From: Marichromatium purpuratum 984 | GTDB taxonomy: Bacteria; Pseudomonadota; Gammaproteobacteria; Chromatiales; Chromatiaceae | Direction: 5' to 3' | Assembly (NCBI RefSeq): GCF_000224005.2 | Contig: NZ_CP007031.1 | Span: 359,501 to 423,500 of the forward strand | DNA: 64,000 nt | Part shown: piece after piece, positions 36,781-45,872 of the stretch | How positions within the stretch are numbered: the first letter of the stretch is position 1 | Layout: each line of letters begins with the position of its first letter | Translations under genes and position numbers: made by a program | The notes under the pieces: model-generated | The model's database searches: none | Told to the model about the DNA's origin: nothing | Seen by the model: the letters and a program-made list of their open reading frames with translations, nothing else

Positions 36781-38880
36781 ATGCAAAGCGTCTATATCGC
36801 CGGCGCCGGACGTGGTAGCGGCAAGTCCGTGGTCGTGCTCGGCTTCATGGAGATGCTCTCGTCGGTCAAGCAGAAGGTCGGGTTCTTCCGGCCGTTCGCT
36901 CCCCGAGGCTCGAGCGAAGACAATCTGACCGCGCTGATCCGCAGCCGTTACGATCTGCCGTTTCCGCCCGAGATGCTCTACGGCTGCACGGTCGAGACCG
37001 CCCGGCAACTGATCGGCAGCGGCCGCTACGACGAGCTGCTGAAGCTGATCCTCAACAAGTTCAAGATGCTCGAGGAGCGCTGCGACCTGGTGGTCTGCGC
37101 CGGGACCGACTACAACGGTCTGATCCCCTCGCTCGAGCTTGGCTTCAACGCCGATCTGGCGAGCCACTTCGGCTGCGGTCTGGTGGCGGTGGTCAAGGGC
37201 TTCGGTCGCACCCCACAGGAGGCGCAGGACGCCTTGCACATTGCTCACGAGCTGATGCGCGAGCGCGGCGGCGACTTCCTGGTGAGCATCGTCAACGGCG
37301 TCGAGCCCGAGTGCGTCGAGACGGTCAAGGACCGTGCCCGCGACCTGCTCACCGACAAGGAGAACGTCTGCGTCATCCCCGAGGACGCCGAACTCGGCAT
37401 GCCGACGGTCGGCGAGGTCTGTCAGGCGTTGGGCGCCGAGCGCCTTTACGGCGACGACGACGCCATGAACCAGGTGGTGTCGAGCTACAAGATTGCCGCC
37501 ATGGCGGTGCCCGACTTCCTCGGCTATGTCGAGGACGGCAGCCTGATCATCACCCCCGGTGACCGCGCCGACATCATCCTCGCCAGTCTCGCCGCCGATG
37601 CCTCGGCCGCCTTCCCGCGGGTGGCCGGACTGCTGCTCACCGGTGGTATCGAGCCCTCGGACAAGGTGCGCCAGCTCATCGAGGGGTTGCGCCGCACCAA
37701 GGTCGCCATTCTCCAGGTGCCGACCGACACCTTCACCACGGCGATGAACCTGCACGGCATCGAATCGACCATTCTCCCCGGCGACGCGCGCAAGATCGCC
37801 GCCGCGCTGGGGTTGTTCGAGGCGCACGTCGACGTCGACGATCTGCGCACCCGGCTCACCGGGCGGCGCTCTGAGCGGGTCACCCCGCTGATGTTCGAGT
37901 ACGAGCTGATCCAGCGCGCCAAGGCGCGGCGCCAGCGCATCGTGCTGCCCGAGGGCAATGACGAGCGGGTGCTGCGCGCCGCTGAGATCCTGCTGCTGCG
38001 CCAGGTCGCCGACCTCACCCTGCTCGGCAATCCCGACGAGATCCATCGCACCATCGGCGAACTCGGACTCAAGCTCGAGGGGGTCCGCATCCTCGACCCG
38101 GCCACGGCGCCGGAGCGTGAGCGCTATGCCAAGGCCTACTACGAGCTGCGCCGGCACAAGGGGATCTCCGAGCAGATGGCGCTCGATGTGCTCGAGGACG
38201 TCAGCTACTTCGGTACCATGATGGTGCACGTGGGCGACGCCGACGGCATGGTCTCGGGCGCGGTGCACACCACCCAGCACACCATCCGTCCGGCCTTCGA
38301 GACGGTCAAGACCAAGCCCGGCGTCGAGCTGGTCTCGAGCGTGTTCTTCATGTGCCTGCCCGATCGAGTGCTGGTCTACGGCGACTGTGCGGTCAACCCC
38401 AACCCGACCTCCGAGCAGCTCGCCGAGATCGCCGTGACCTCGGCCGAGACCGCCGCGGCCTTCGGCCTCGAGCCGCGGGTGGCGATGCTCTCTTACTCGA
38501 GCGGCAGCTCGGGCAAGGGCGAGGACGTCGAGCGGGTGCGCGAGGCCGCGCGGCTCGCCCGCGAGCGTCGCCCGGACCTCAAGATCGAGGGTCCGATCCA
38601 GTACGACGCCGCCGTCGACGTCAACGTCGCACGCTCGAAGATGCCCGACAGCGAGGTCGCCGGACACGCCACCGTACTGGTGTTCCCCGACCTCAACACC
38701 GGCAACAATACTTACAAGGCGGTGCAGCGCAGCGCCGGGGCGGTGGCCATCGGGCCGGTGCTCCAGGGGCTCAACAAGCCGGTCAACGACCTCAGCCGCG
38801 GCTGTACCGTCACCGACATCATCAACACCGTCGCCATCACCGCCATCCAGGCGCAGACCGAACAGGAGATCCAGGCATGA
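36781..38880 (+). CDS. pta: Phosphate acetyltransferase
   Basis: A 699-residue enzyme interconverting acetyl-CoA and acetyl phosphate. The long proteobacterial form is present: an N-terminal P-loop domain (GAGRGSGKSVVVLGF), a central DRTGG domain and the C-terminal transacetylase (VLPEGNDERVLRAAEIL, then SYSSGSSGKGEDVERV). E. coli Pta is 714 residues. Its last four bases overlap the ackA start (ATGA), so the two are coupled. Confidence 0.96.
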   Translation: MQSVYIAGAGRGSGKSVVVLGFMEMLSSVKQKVGFFRPFAPRGSSEDNLTALIRSRYDLPFPPEMLYGCTVETARQLIGSGRYDELLKLILNKFKMLEERCDLVVCAGTDYNGLIPSLELGFNADLASHFGCGLVAVVKGFGRTPQEAQDALHIAHELMRERGGDFLVSIVNGVEPECVETVKDRARDLLTDKENVCVIPEDAELGMPTVGEVCQALGAERLYGDDDAMNQVVSSYKIAAMAVPDFLGYVEDGSLIITPGDRADIILASLAADASAAFPRVAGLLLTGGIEPSDKVRQLIEGLRRTKVAILQVPTDTFTTAMNLHGIESTILPGDARKIAAALGLFEAHVDVDDLRTRLTGRRSERVTPLMFEYELIQRAKARRQRIVLPEGNDERVLRAAEILLLRQVADLTLLGNPDEIHRTIGELGLKLEGVRILDPATAPERERYAKAYYELRRHKGISEQMALDVLEDVSYFGTMMVHVGDADGMVSGAVHTTQHTIRPAFETVKTKPGVELVSSVFFMCLPDRVLVYGDCAVNPNPTSEQLAEIAVTSAETAAAFGLEPRVAMLSYSSGSSGKGEDVERVREAARLARERRPDLKIEGPIQYDAAVDVNVARSKMPDSEVAGHATVLVFPDLNTGNNTYKAVQRSAGAVAIGPVLQGLNKPVNDLSRGCTVTDIINTVAITAIQAQTEQEIQA

Positions 38881-40091
38881 AGGTGCTGGTCCTCAACTCG
38901 GGGAGTTCCTCGATCAAATATCAGCTCTTCCGCAGCGAAGACTGGACCGCCATCGCCTCGGGCATGGTCGCGCGCATCGGCGAGACCGAGGGCGAGATGC
39001 GTCTCGAGTGGCTCGACGCCGATGGGGTGATGCAGCGCGATCAGAACGATCTCGCCGTGCCCTCGCACCAGGAGGGCATCGACTTCATCGTCGAGACGCT
39101 GCAGTCGCACGGCGTGCTCGGGGACGTCTCCGAACTCAGCGCCATCGGTCACCGGGTGGTCCACGGCGGGCCGCACTTCAAGCACCCGGTGATCGTCGAC
39201 GCCGACGTCCTCGCCGAGCTGCACGAGGTGATCCCGCTCGCGCCGCTGCACAACCCTGGTCATCTGGCCGGGATCGAGGTCTCGCGCAAGCACTTCCCGA
39301 GCGTTCCTTCGGTGGTGGTGTTCGACACCGCCTTCCACCAGACCATGCCGCCGACGGCCTACCGTTATGCGATCCCGGAGTATCTCTACACCGAGCACCG
39401 CATCCGTCGCTACGGCTTCCACGGCACCTCACACCACTATGTCGCCAAGCGTGCCGCCGAGCTGCTCGACAAGCCGCTCGAGCAGTGCAACCTGATCACC
39501 ATGCACCTCGGTAACGGCGCCAGCGCCAGCGCCATCCGCAACGGTCGCTGCGTCGACACCTCAATGGGGCTGACCCCGCTCGAGGGGCTGATGATGGGCA
39601 CGCGTTGCGGCGACATGGACCCGGCGGTTCCGATCTATCTGAGCAAACACCTCGGGCTCAATGCCGAGGCGATCGATCACATGCTCAACCGTCAGAGCGG
39701 TCTGCTCGGGATCTGCGGCGTCAACGACATGCGCGAGGTGGTGCGCCTGGCCGAACGCGGCAACGAGCGCGCCGAGCTGGCGCTGGGGATGATGACCCAC
39801 CGGCTGAAGAAGTACATCGGCGCCTACTACGCCGAACTCGGCGCGGTCGACGCCATCGTCTTCACCGGCGGGATCGGCGAGAACTCTGCCGAGGTCCGTG
39901 CCGGCGCCTGCGCCGGGCTCGAGGCGCTGGGCATCGAACTCGACGCCGCGGCCAATGCCGGTCGCGCCGATGAGGCCGGATTGTGCATCAGCACCGCCGA
40001 GAGCCGGGTGCAGCTGTGGGTGATCCCCACCAACGAGGAGCTGGAGATCGCCCAGCAGACCCTGGCCACGGTGGAGCGCAAGCGGCGCTGA
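38877..40091 (+). CDS. ackA: Acetate kinase
   Basis: A 404-residue kinase that makes ATP from acetyl phosphate. The N-terminal VLVLNSGSSSIKYQLF, GHRVVHGG, RRYGFHGTSHHYV, MHLGNGASASAI and FTGGIGENSAEVRAGAC motifs are all present. Together with pta it gives the acetate overflow or assimilation route. A strong terminator follows. Confidence 0.97.
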   Translation: MKVLVLNSGSSSIKYQLFRSEDWTAIASGMVARIGETEGEMRLEWLDADGVMQRDQNDLAVPSHQEGIDFIVETLQSHGVLGDVSELSAIGHRVVHGGPHFKHPVIVDADVLAELHEVIPLAPLHNPGHLAGIEVSRKHFPSVPSVVVFDTAFHQTMPPTAYRYAIPEYLYTEHRIRRYGFHGTSHHYVAKRAAELLDKPLEQCNLITMHLGNGASASAIRNGRCVDTSMGLTPLEGLMMGTRCGDMDPAVPIYLSKHLGLNAEAIDHMLNRQSGLLGICGVNDMREVVRLAERGNERAELALGMMTHRLKKYIGAYYAELGAVDAIVFTGGIGENSAEVRAGACAGLEALGIELDAAANAGRADEAGLCISTAESRVQLWVIPTNEELEIAQQTLATVERKRR

Positions 40092-40169
40092 GCCTTGCCC
40101 GAGCCGCCAGGGGCCATCGTTTGGTCGGCGGCGGCTGGCGCTGATCTCCCGATCAGGCGTACAGGACGT

Positions 40170-40211
40170 GAGCGGCGCGACGGGCGAGCCCCGCGCGCCG
40201 CTCATGTTTTT
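40170..40211 (+). terminator. Rho-independent terminator after ackA
   Basis: A perfect 10-bp stem GAGCGGCGCG / CGCGCCGCTC with a 14-base loop, then ATGTTTTTAT. It lies 79 bases after the ackA stop. The rest of the 332-base gap (40212-40423) is the presumed promoter region of the OmpA-domain gene; no gene is seen there. Confidence 0.8.
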
Positions 40212-40423
40212 ATGGGGCGCGGGATCCTGATTGGATGATCGGGAGGGACAAGCGCGCATCGGCGCATCCAGGTCGGGGCACTCTGTCATGCTGCTGATCC
40301 GCCGGATGTGCGGCCCGTACGGTAAATGCGAGATAATCCGCTATTCAACCGTGGTCCGCTTGGGGTTTCCCGTCGGCCACGCATGAGAACAACGACCGAA
40401 CGAGCCACCCCAAGGAGGTGACG

Positions 40424-42322
40424 ATGTCCGATACCAGCTCTACGTTCTGGAGACCGGTTGCGCTGTTCCTGCTGGTCGCCCTGATCGGCGTCTATTTGCT
40501 CTACGAGTGGTATGACGACCGGCTCTATGAACAGCTCGACACCCAGGAGAGCGCGCTCGCCCAGGCCGCGCGCAATGCTCGCCAGCTCGATGTCCAGCTC
40601 GCCGAGGCCGAGTCGCGTCGCGAGGCGCTGGCTGCCGAACTCGATCGCTTGGGTGCCGAGCACGCGGCGCAGTTGAGCCAGCTCGAACAGCGGCTCGCCA
40701 CACTGCTCGGCGAGAAGCAGGACCTGGAGGAGCGCTACCAGGCGTTGCTCGAGCGCCATCAGGCGATGGAGGTCGATCTCGACTCCGAGCGTGCCCAGGC
40801 GAGCGGTGCCTATGCCGAACTCGAGGTGCGTTATCAGCAGGCCGAGGAGACCATCGCCACGCTGCGTGACGATCTCTCCCGGGTCCATGAGACGATCGCC
40901 GCCACCGCGGCCGAGCACCGTGCCCATATCGAGACCCTGGAGCGTCATCTCAACGAGCGCATCCATCTCTCCACCACCACGCCGATGGATGCCGAGCTGC
41001 TGCGTCTGGCGCAGAACCTCGGGGTCGTGCCCTCGGAGGCCGATCGTCAGGCCATCGCCGAACTCAAGACCAAGCTCGAGCTGCTGCAGGAGGACTATGC
41101 CGCCGCCCGCGCCAAGTACGAGGTCGACTGCGCCCATCTGCGCCAGGCGCTGGAGCAGGCCGAGGCCAAGGTCGAGGCGCGCGGCGCCGAACTCGAGCAG
41201 CTCAAGATCGCCTACGACGAGGCGCTGGCGGCGCTCGAGACGCGTCCCGCCGAGGCTGGCGAGGCGGTTGCCGAGCTTGCCGAACTGAACCGGACCCTGG
41301 CCGCGCGCGAGGCGCGGATCGGCGAGCTGGAAGCACGGCTGGTGGCAGTCGGTCAGCAGCGGGTCGAGGCCGAGGCTGCGCTCGCCGCGCGTCCGAGCGC
41401 GGCGCAACTCGCCGAACTCGAGCGCGCGCTCGGCGAGGCGCGAGCCCGCATCGAGGGGCTGGAGACCGAGGCAGCCGCTGCCGTCGAGGGGGCCGATGCC
41501 AGTGCCGCGCTGCGCGAGCAGCTGGCCGCGCGCGAGGCGCGGATCGCCGAGCTGGGTGCCGCGCTCGCCGAGCTGGAGACCGGGCACCAGGCACTGAGCG
41601 CCGAACTCGATGCCCGTCCCACCGCGGCGCGGGTGAGCGAACTCGAACAGGCCCTCGCCGAGGCGCAAGGGCGGATTGCCGAGCTGGAGGATGAGCTGGC
41701 AGCCTTCGCCGCCGGTGTCGACGCCGATGCCGGACTGCGCGAGCGGCTGGCGGCGCGCGAGGCGCGGATCTCCGCGCTGGAGTCGCAGCTCGCCGCGCAG
41801 CAGGCACGGCTGGCCGAGGCCGATGCCGCGCTCGCCGAGCAGGCCGACGACGCCGAGGTTGAGGGGCAGGTCGAGGCGCTGAGCGCGGCGCTCGCCGCCG
41901 AGCGCGCCGAGACCGCACGGGTGCGCGCGCTCTACCAGCGCCTGGCCGAGCTGGGGGCGAGCTACACCGAGCAGGGGATGCGGCTGCGGCTGGCCAACGA
42001 CACCCTGCGCTTCCCCTCGGGGGCGGCGACCCTGCCCGCCGGCGAGCTGCCGGTGCTCGATGGTATCGTCGCGCTGCTCGCCGACCATCCGGGGCTGACG
42101 CTACGCATCGTCGGTCATACCGACAGCGCCGGCAGCGATGCGATCAACCTGGAACTCTCGCGCCAGCGTGCCGAGGCGGTGCGCCAGGGACTGATCGAGC
42201 GTGGGCTGGAGGCCGCGCGGGTCGAGGCCGAGGGCATCGGCGAGGCCGAGCCGATCGCCAGCAACGCCACCGCGAGCGGTCGCGCCAGCAACCGCCGGGT
42301 CGAGATCTATGTGATCGAGTGA
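40424..42322 (+). CDS. Long coiled-coil OmpA-domain envelope protein
   Basis: A 632-residue protein. One N-terminal membrane helix (about residues 10-26) is followed by a coiled coil of nearly 490 residues. A C-terminal OmpA peptidoglycan-binding domain (LRFPSGAATLP, then IVGHTDSAGSDAINLELSRQ) ends the protein. It would span from the inner membrane to the cell wall. Residues about 290-480 contain three repeats with the heading LAAREARI at an exact 75-residue spacing (DNA starts at 41297, 41522 and 41747). The ATG is set by AAGGAGG five bases upstream. No close functional homologue is recognised. Confidence 0.85.
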   Translation: MSDTSSTFWRPVALFLLVALIGVYLLYEWYDDRLYEQLDTQESALAQAARNARQLDVQLAEAESRREALAAELDRLGAEHAAQLSQLEQRLATLLGEKQDLEERYQALLERHQAMEVDLDSERAQASGAYAELEVRYQQAEETIATLRDDLSRVHETIAATAAEHRAHIETLERHLNERIHLSTTTPMDAELLRLAQNLGVVPSEADRQAIAELKTKLELLQEDYAAARAKYEVDCAHLRQALEQAEAKVEARGAELEQLKIAYDEALAALETRPAEAGEAVAELAELNRTLAAREARIGELEARLVAVGQQRVEAEAALAARPSAAQLAELERALGEARARIEGLETEAAAAVEGADASAALREQLAAREARIAELGAALAELETGHQALSAELDARPTAARVSELEQALAEAQGRIAELEDELAAFAAGVDADAGLRERLAAREARISALESQLAAQQARLAEADAALAEQADDAEVEGQVEALSAALAAERAETARVRALYQRLAELGASYTEQGMRLRLANDTLRFPSGAATLPAGELPVLDGIVALLADHPGLTLRIVGHTDSAGSDAINLELSRQRAEAVRQGLIERGLEAARVEAEGIGEAEPIASNATASGRASNRRVEIYVIE

Positions 42323-42328
42323 CCCACC

Positions 42329-42352
42329 GGCGGCGCCCGTCGCGGCGCCGCC
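42329..42352. other. GC hairpin between convergent genes
   Basis: A perfect 9-bp inverted repeat, GGCGGCGCC / GGCGCCGCC with a six-base loop, between the OmpA-domain gene and convergent engB. There is no T-run on either side. It may help end both transcripts but is not a classic terminator. Confidence 0.4.
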
Positions 42353-42392
42353 ACGCGCGCGTCCGGTTCCGCCGGGCGCCTGTCCTCCCGCC

Positions 42393-43007
42393 TCAGTCGG
42401 TGAGTTCCTCGCCGACCGCCAGCCGGGCATCGAGCCAGGCGTGCACGTCCTCGACGCCCTGGCGTTCGAGCGACGAGAAGCGCTGTACCGTGATCAGGTC
42501 GCCGGCCTCGCGCAGCTCCTTGGCCACTGCCAGCTCGGCGGCGCGTGCCGCGCCCTTGCGGTACTTGTCGGCCTTGGTCAGCAGCAGCAACAGCGGCAGC
42601 TCGGCCTCCAGCCCCCAGGCGATCATCTGCCGGTCGAAGGCGGCCAGTGGGTGACGGATGTCCATCACCACCACCAGTCCGGCGAGCGCGCGGCGCTCGA
42701 TCAGATAGGCCGCCAGGTGTTGCTGCCACTGGCGCTTGACCGATTCGGCGACCTTGGCGTAGCCGTAGCCGGGTAGGTCGACCAGACGCCGCTGCTCGTC
42801 GAGTTCGAAGAACACCAGGTGCTGGGTACGGCCCGGGGTCTTGCTGGTGCGCGCCAGTGCCTTCTGGTGACAGAGGGTGTTGATGGCACTCGATTTGCCG
42901 GCGTTGGAGCGACCGGCGAAGGCGACCTCGCGACCGCTGTCGGTCGGGGCCTGATCGACTCTCGGGACCGAGGTGAGGAAGTGGGCGCGTTGATAGAAGG
43001 GATTCAT
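42393..43007 (-). CDS. engB: Ribosome biogenesis GTPase EngB (YihA/YsxC)
   Basis: A 204-residue GTPase with G1 [10 protein letters not shown]3 [10 protein letters not shown] and G4 TKADK. EngB assists 50S subunit assembly and is essential in several bacteria. It is 91 bases downstream of moaC in the same direction. Confidence 0.95.
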   Translation of the reverse strand: MNPFYQRAHFLTSVPRVDQAPTDSGREVAFAGRSNAGKSSAINTLCHQKALARTSKTPGRTQHLVFFELDEQRRLVDLPGYGYAKVAESVKRQWQQHLAAYLIERRALAGLVVVMDIRHPLAAFDRQMIAWGLEAELPLLLLLTKADKYRKGAARAAELAVAKELREAGDLITVQRFSSLERQGVEDVHAWLDARLAVGEELTD

Positions 43008-43098
43008 GGCGTGTGCGTGCTGGATTGATCGCCGTGTGGGCGAGGGGAATGGCGTCTGGCGCCGGGATGGGTAGGGATGCCTGAGTGGCGGGGCGGCG

Positions 43099-43584
43099 TC
43101 AAGCCTCGACGGGGCGCTGCCAGTGTCCGGAGCGGCCGCCGTGCTTCTCGACCAGGCGCACCTGCTCGATGGTCATGCCGCGATCGCTCGCCTTGCACAT
43201 GTCATAGATGGTGAGCAGCGCGACCTGGACGGCGCACAGCGCCTCCATCTCGACCCCGGTGGGAGCGGTGGTCTCGACCCGGGCGCTGCATGTGACGGCG
43301 CTGTTCTCGGCGTCGGGGGTGAAGGCGATCTCTACCCGCGAGAGCGCGAGCGGATGACAGAGCGGGATCAGATCAGCGGTGCGCTTGGCACCCATGATGC
43401 CGGCGATGCGCGCCACGCCGAGCACGTCGCCCTTGCCGGCGCCGCCCTGGCGAATGCGCTCGAGGGTTGCCGGGCGCATGCGGATGCGCCCCTCGGCGAG
43501 GGCGCCGCGCCGGGTCGAGGGCTTGTCGCCGACATCGACCATGCGCGCTGCGCCCTGGTCGTCGAAATGGGTGAGGTCGTCCAT
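43099..43584 (-). CDS. moaC: Cyclic pyranopterin monophosphate synthase
   Basis: A 161-residue MoaC, which together with MoaA makes cyclic pyranopterin monophosphate for molybdenum cofactor. Signature motifs [18 protein letters not shown] and the late [18 protein letters not shown] are present. The ATG at 43584 gives [19 protein letters not shown]. No other moa gene is in the window. Confidence 0.95.
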   Translation of the reverse strand: MDDLTHFDDQGAARMVDVGDKPSTRRGALAEGRIRMRPATLERIRQGGAGKGDVLGVARIAGIMGAKRTADLIPLCHPLALSRVEIAFTPDAENSAVTCSARVETTAPTGVEMEALCAVQVALLTIYDMCKASDRGMTIEQVRLVEKHGGRSGHWQRPVEA

Positions 43585-43639
43585 CGGCGGGGCTCCATCG
43601 GTCGGGGCGCCGCCCGCCCTGGGGCGGGCGGGACGCGGA

Positions 43640-44188
43640 TCAGAAGGCCGGCTTCTCCGGGGCCTCGTCGAACATGCGCACGCTCTCCATGATCTCCTGG
43701 CGTGCCTCTTCGCGGCCGAACCAGCCGTCGACACGGACCCACTTGCCTTCGTCGAGATCCTTGTAGTGCTCGAAGAAGTGGGCGATCTGGTCGAGCAGGT
43801 GCTCGGGCATGTCGCGGAAGTTGGTGATGTGACGATAGCCCTTGTAGAGCTTGTCGATCGGCAGCGCCAGCACCTTGGCGTCGTCGCCCGACTCGTCGGT
43901 CATCTTCAGCACGCCGATCGGGCGGCATTTGATCACCGAGCCGCACAGCAGCGGATAGGGCGTGGCCACCAGCACGTCGACCGGGTCGCCGTCGGCCGAC
44001 AGGGTGTGGGGGACATAGCCGTAGTTGCAGGGGTAGTACATGGCTGTCGACATGAAGCGGTCGACGAACATCGCGCCGGTGTCCTTGTCCATCTCGTACT
44101 TCACCGGCTCGGAACGGGCCGGGATCTCGATGATGACGTTGATTTCGTTGGGGACGTTGTCGCCCCTGGAGACTTTCTTCAGATCCAT
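43640..44188 (-). CDS. ppa: Inorganic pyrophosphatase (family I)
   Basis: A 182-residue soluble pyrophosphatase with the metal-binding DGDPVDVLV motif, [13 protein letters not shown] and [18 protein letters not shown]. It hydrolyses PPi from biosynthesis. Interestingly the next minus-strand gene upstream is a PPi-dependent phosphofructokinase, so the same metabolite is used or destroyed by neighbours. Confidence 0.96.
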   Translation of the reverse strand: MDLKKVSRGDNVPNEINVIIEIPARSEPVKYEMDKDTGAMFVDRFMSTAMYYPCNYGYVPHTLSADGDPVDVLVATPYPLLCGSVIKCRPIGVLKMTDESGDDAKVLALPIDKLYKGYRHITNFRDMPEHLLDQIAHFFEHYKDLDEGKWVRVDGWFGREEARQEIMESVRMFDEAPEKPAF

Positions 44189-44287
44189 GTAAGTACTCTG
44201 ATGGTTACGAGGGGTGGTTGTCGCGACGCGCACGCAGGCCCGGGGGAGTAGAACCCCCCGACGCACACGCGCGACGGAAAGCGACGG

Positions 44288-44318
44288 ATTGTAGACGATC
44301 CCCGTGACGGAATCCCAA
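44288..44318 (-). promoter_or_regulatory. Weak candidate promoter for ppa
   Basis: On the minus strand TTGGGA (44318-44313) and TACAAT (44293-44288) are separated by 19 bases, longer than the ideal 17. It would give an untranslated leader of about 90 bases before the ppa ATG at 44188. Confidence 0.35.
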
Positions 44319-44340
44319 TCGCGGGCGGTTTCGGTGGGTT

Positions 44341-44560
44341 TCAGCGGTCAGCCCAGTCGGGGATTGAACCGCCAAGGCGCGAAGGGCGCGAAGGTGATCA
44401 AGGCGTCATTGTCCAAGCTGTCTCGATGCTATTCGGTGCGTGCGCTGACAGACGACGGGTGGAGCCGTGGTGTGATCGATGGATGTCCGCCAGCCCAGAT
44501 GTGGGCTGACGGCAACGGCACGCTTCTTTGCGTGCTTCGCGTCTTTGTGGTTCAGCGTTT
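44341..44560. repeat. Dispersed intergenic repeat element, copy 2 (ppa/pfp gap)
   Basis: The 375-base gap between ppa and pfp (44189-44563) holds no gene. From 44341 a few degenerate heptamers (CAGCGGT, CAGCCCAGTCG) lead to the core GATTGAACCGCCAAGGCGC with GAAGGGCGCGAAGG (44362-44396). About 120 bp later an inverted, more diverged core appears (44519-44555, CTTCTTTGCGTGCTTCGCG and TCTTTGTGGTTCAGCG). The interior contains a small hairpin CAGCCCA/TGGGCTG. The inverted core ends a few bases from the pfp stop. Confidence 0.7.
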
Positions 44561-44563
44561 CGC

Positions 44564-45820
44564 CTACTCGACCTCGAACAGTCCGAGTCTGCGCTCGACG
44601 GCGCGGTTCTGGAGGGTGACGTATTTGGGCAGGCCGTGCTCGAAGGGCGGGTAGTCCTCGCCCTGGATCAGCGGGATCAGGTAGTCCTTGCAGGCCTGGG
44701 TGATGCCGTAGCCGTCGGCGGAGATGAATTCCTTGGGCATGAACTTCTCGACGTTGGCGACCTCGGCGAGCGGGGCCTCGCCGACCTCCCAGGCGTAGGG
44801 ATCATTGCTCAGACGGCGCACCGTCGGCATCACCGCGTTGTGCCCGGCGAGGGCGAACTCGACTCCGGCGCGGCCCATGGCGTAGGCCTGCTCGACGTCG
44901 GTCTTGGAGGCGAGATGTCGCGCGGCGCGCTGCAGATAGTCGGCCACCGCCCAGTGGAACTTGTAGCCGAAGGCCTCCTTGACCATGTTCGCCACCACCG
45001 GCGCGGCGCCGCCAAGCTGGGCGTGGCCGAAGGCGTCGCGGGTACCCTGCTCGGCGAGGAAGCGGCCATCGGGGTGGTGCGCGCCCTCGGAGACCACTAC
45101 GGTGCAGAAACCGTGACGCTCGACCTTCTCCTGCACCGCGGCGAGGAAACGGGTCTGGTCGAACTCGACCTCGGGGAAGAGCACCAGCACCGGGATGCCG
45201 TGATCCTCGGCGAGCGCGCCGGCGGCGGCGATCCAGCCGGCGTGACGGCCCATCACCTCGAGCACGAAGACCTTGGTCGAGGTCTTGGCCATCGAGCGCA
45301 CGTCGAACGAGGCCTCGAGGGTGGAGGTGGCGATGTACTTGGCCACCGAGCCGAAGCCGGGGCAGTTGTCGGTGATCGGCAGGTCGTTGTCGACGGTCTT
45401 GGGGATGTGGATCGCCTGCACCGGGTAGCCGAGGCTGGCCGAGAGCTGGGAGACCTTGTAGCAGGTGTCGGCCGAGTCGCCGCCGCCGTTGTAGAAGAAG
45501 TAGCCGATGTCGTGGGCGCGGAAGACCTCGATCAGGCGCTCGTACTCGCGGCGGTTGGCCTCCAGGCTCTTGAGCTTGTAGCGACAGGAGCCGAAGGCGC
45601 CGGACGGGGTGTAGCGCAGCGCGGCGATCGCCTCGTCGGACTCGGCCGAGGTGTCGGTCAGGTCCTCGGTGAGCGCGCCGATGATGCCGTTGCGCCCGGC
45701 ATAGACCTTGTCGATCCGGTCGGGATGCTGGCGCGCGGTCTCGAGCACGCCGCAGGCCGAGGCGTTGATGACGGCGGTGACGCCGCCGGATTGGGCGTAG
45801 AAGGCGTTCTTCGCGGACAT
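44564..45820 (-). CDS. pfp: Pyrophosphate-type 6-phosphofructokinase
   Basis: A 418-residue phosphofructokinase. IPKTVDNDLPITD has the Lys found in PPi-using enzymes (ATP enzymes have PGTIDND), and NGGGDSADT lies at the phosphoryl-donor site. VMGRHAGWIAAAGAL is the conserved substrate loop. The reversible PPi-PFK serves glycolysis or gluconeogenesis. The start at 45820 is MSAKNAFYAQSGGVTAVIN. It is 52 bases downstream of ubiI. Confidence 0.92.
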   Translation of the reverse strand: MSAKNAFYAQSGGVTAVINASACGVLETARQHPDRIDKVYAGRNGIIGALTEDLTDTSAESDEAIAALRYTPSGAFGSCRYKLKSLEANRREYERLIEVFRAHDIGYFFYNGGGDSADTCYKVSQLSASLGYPVQAIHIPKTVDNDLPITDNCPGFGSVAKYIATSTLEASFDVRSMAKTSTKVFVLEVMGRHAGWIAAAGALAEDHGIPVLVLFPEVEFDQTRFLAAVQEKVERHGFCTVVVSEGAHHPDGRFLAEQGTRDAFGHAQLGGAAPVVANMVKEAFGYKFHWAVADYLQRAARHLASKTDVEQAYAMGRAGVEFALAGHNAVMPTVRRLSNDPYAWEVGEAPLAEVANVEKFMPKEFISADGYGITQACKDYLIPLIQGEDYPPFEHGLPKYVTLQNRAVERRLGLFEVE

Positions 45821-45872
45821 GTCGGTGGTCCCCCTTGGATGCTTTTCGGATTCGGATGTGGCGTGGCCGGGC

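Noticed and set aside
43611-43630. CGCCCGCC/GGCGGGCG hairpin between ppa and moaC
   Set aside because: It has a loop of only a few bases and no T-run; such G+C palindromes are common in this GC-rich DNA.
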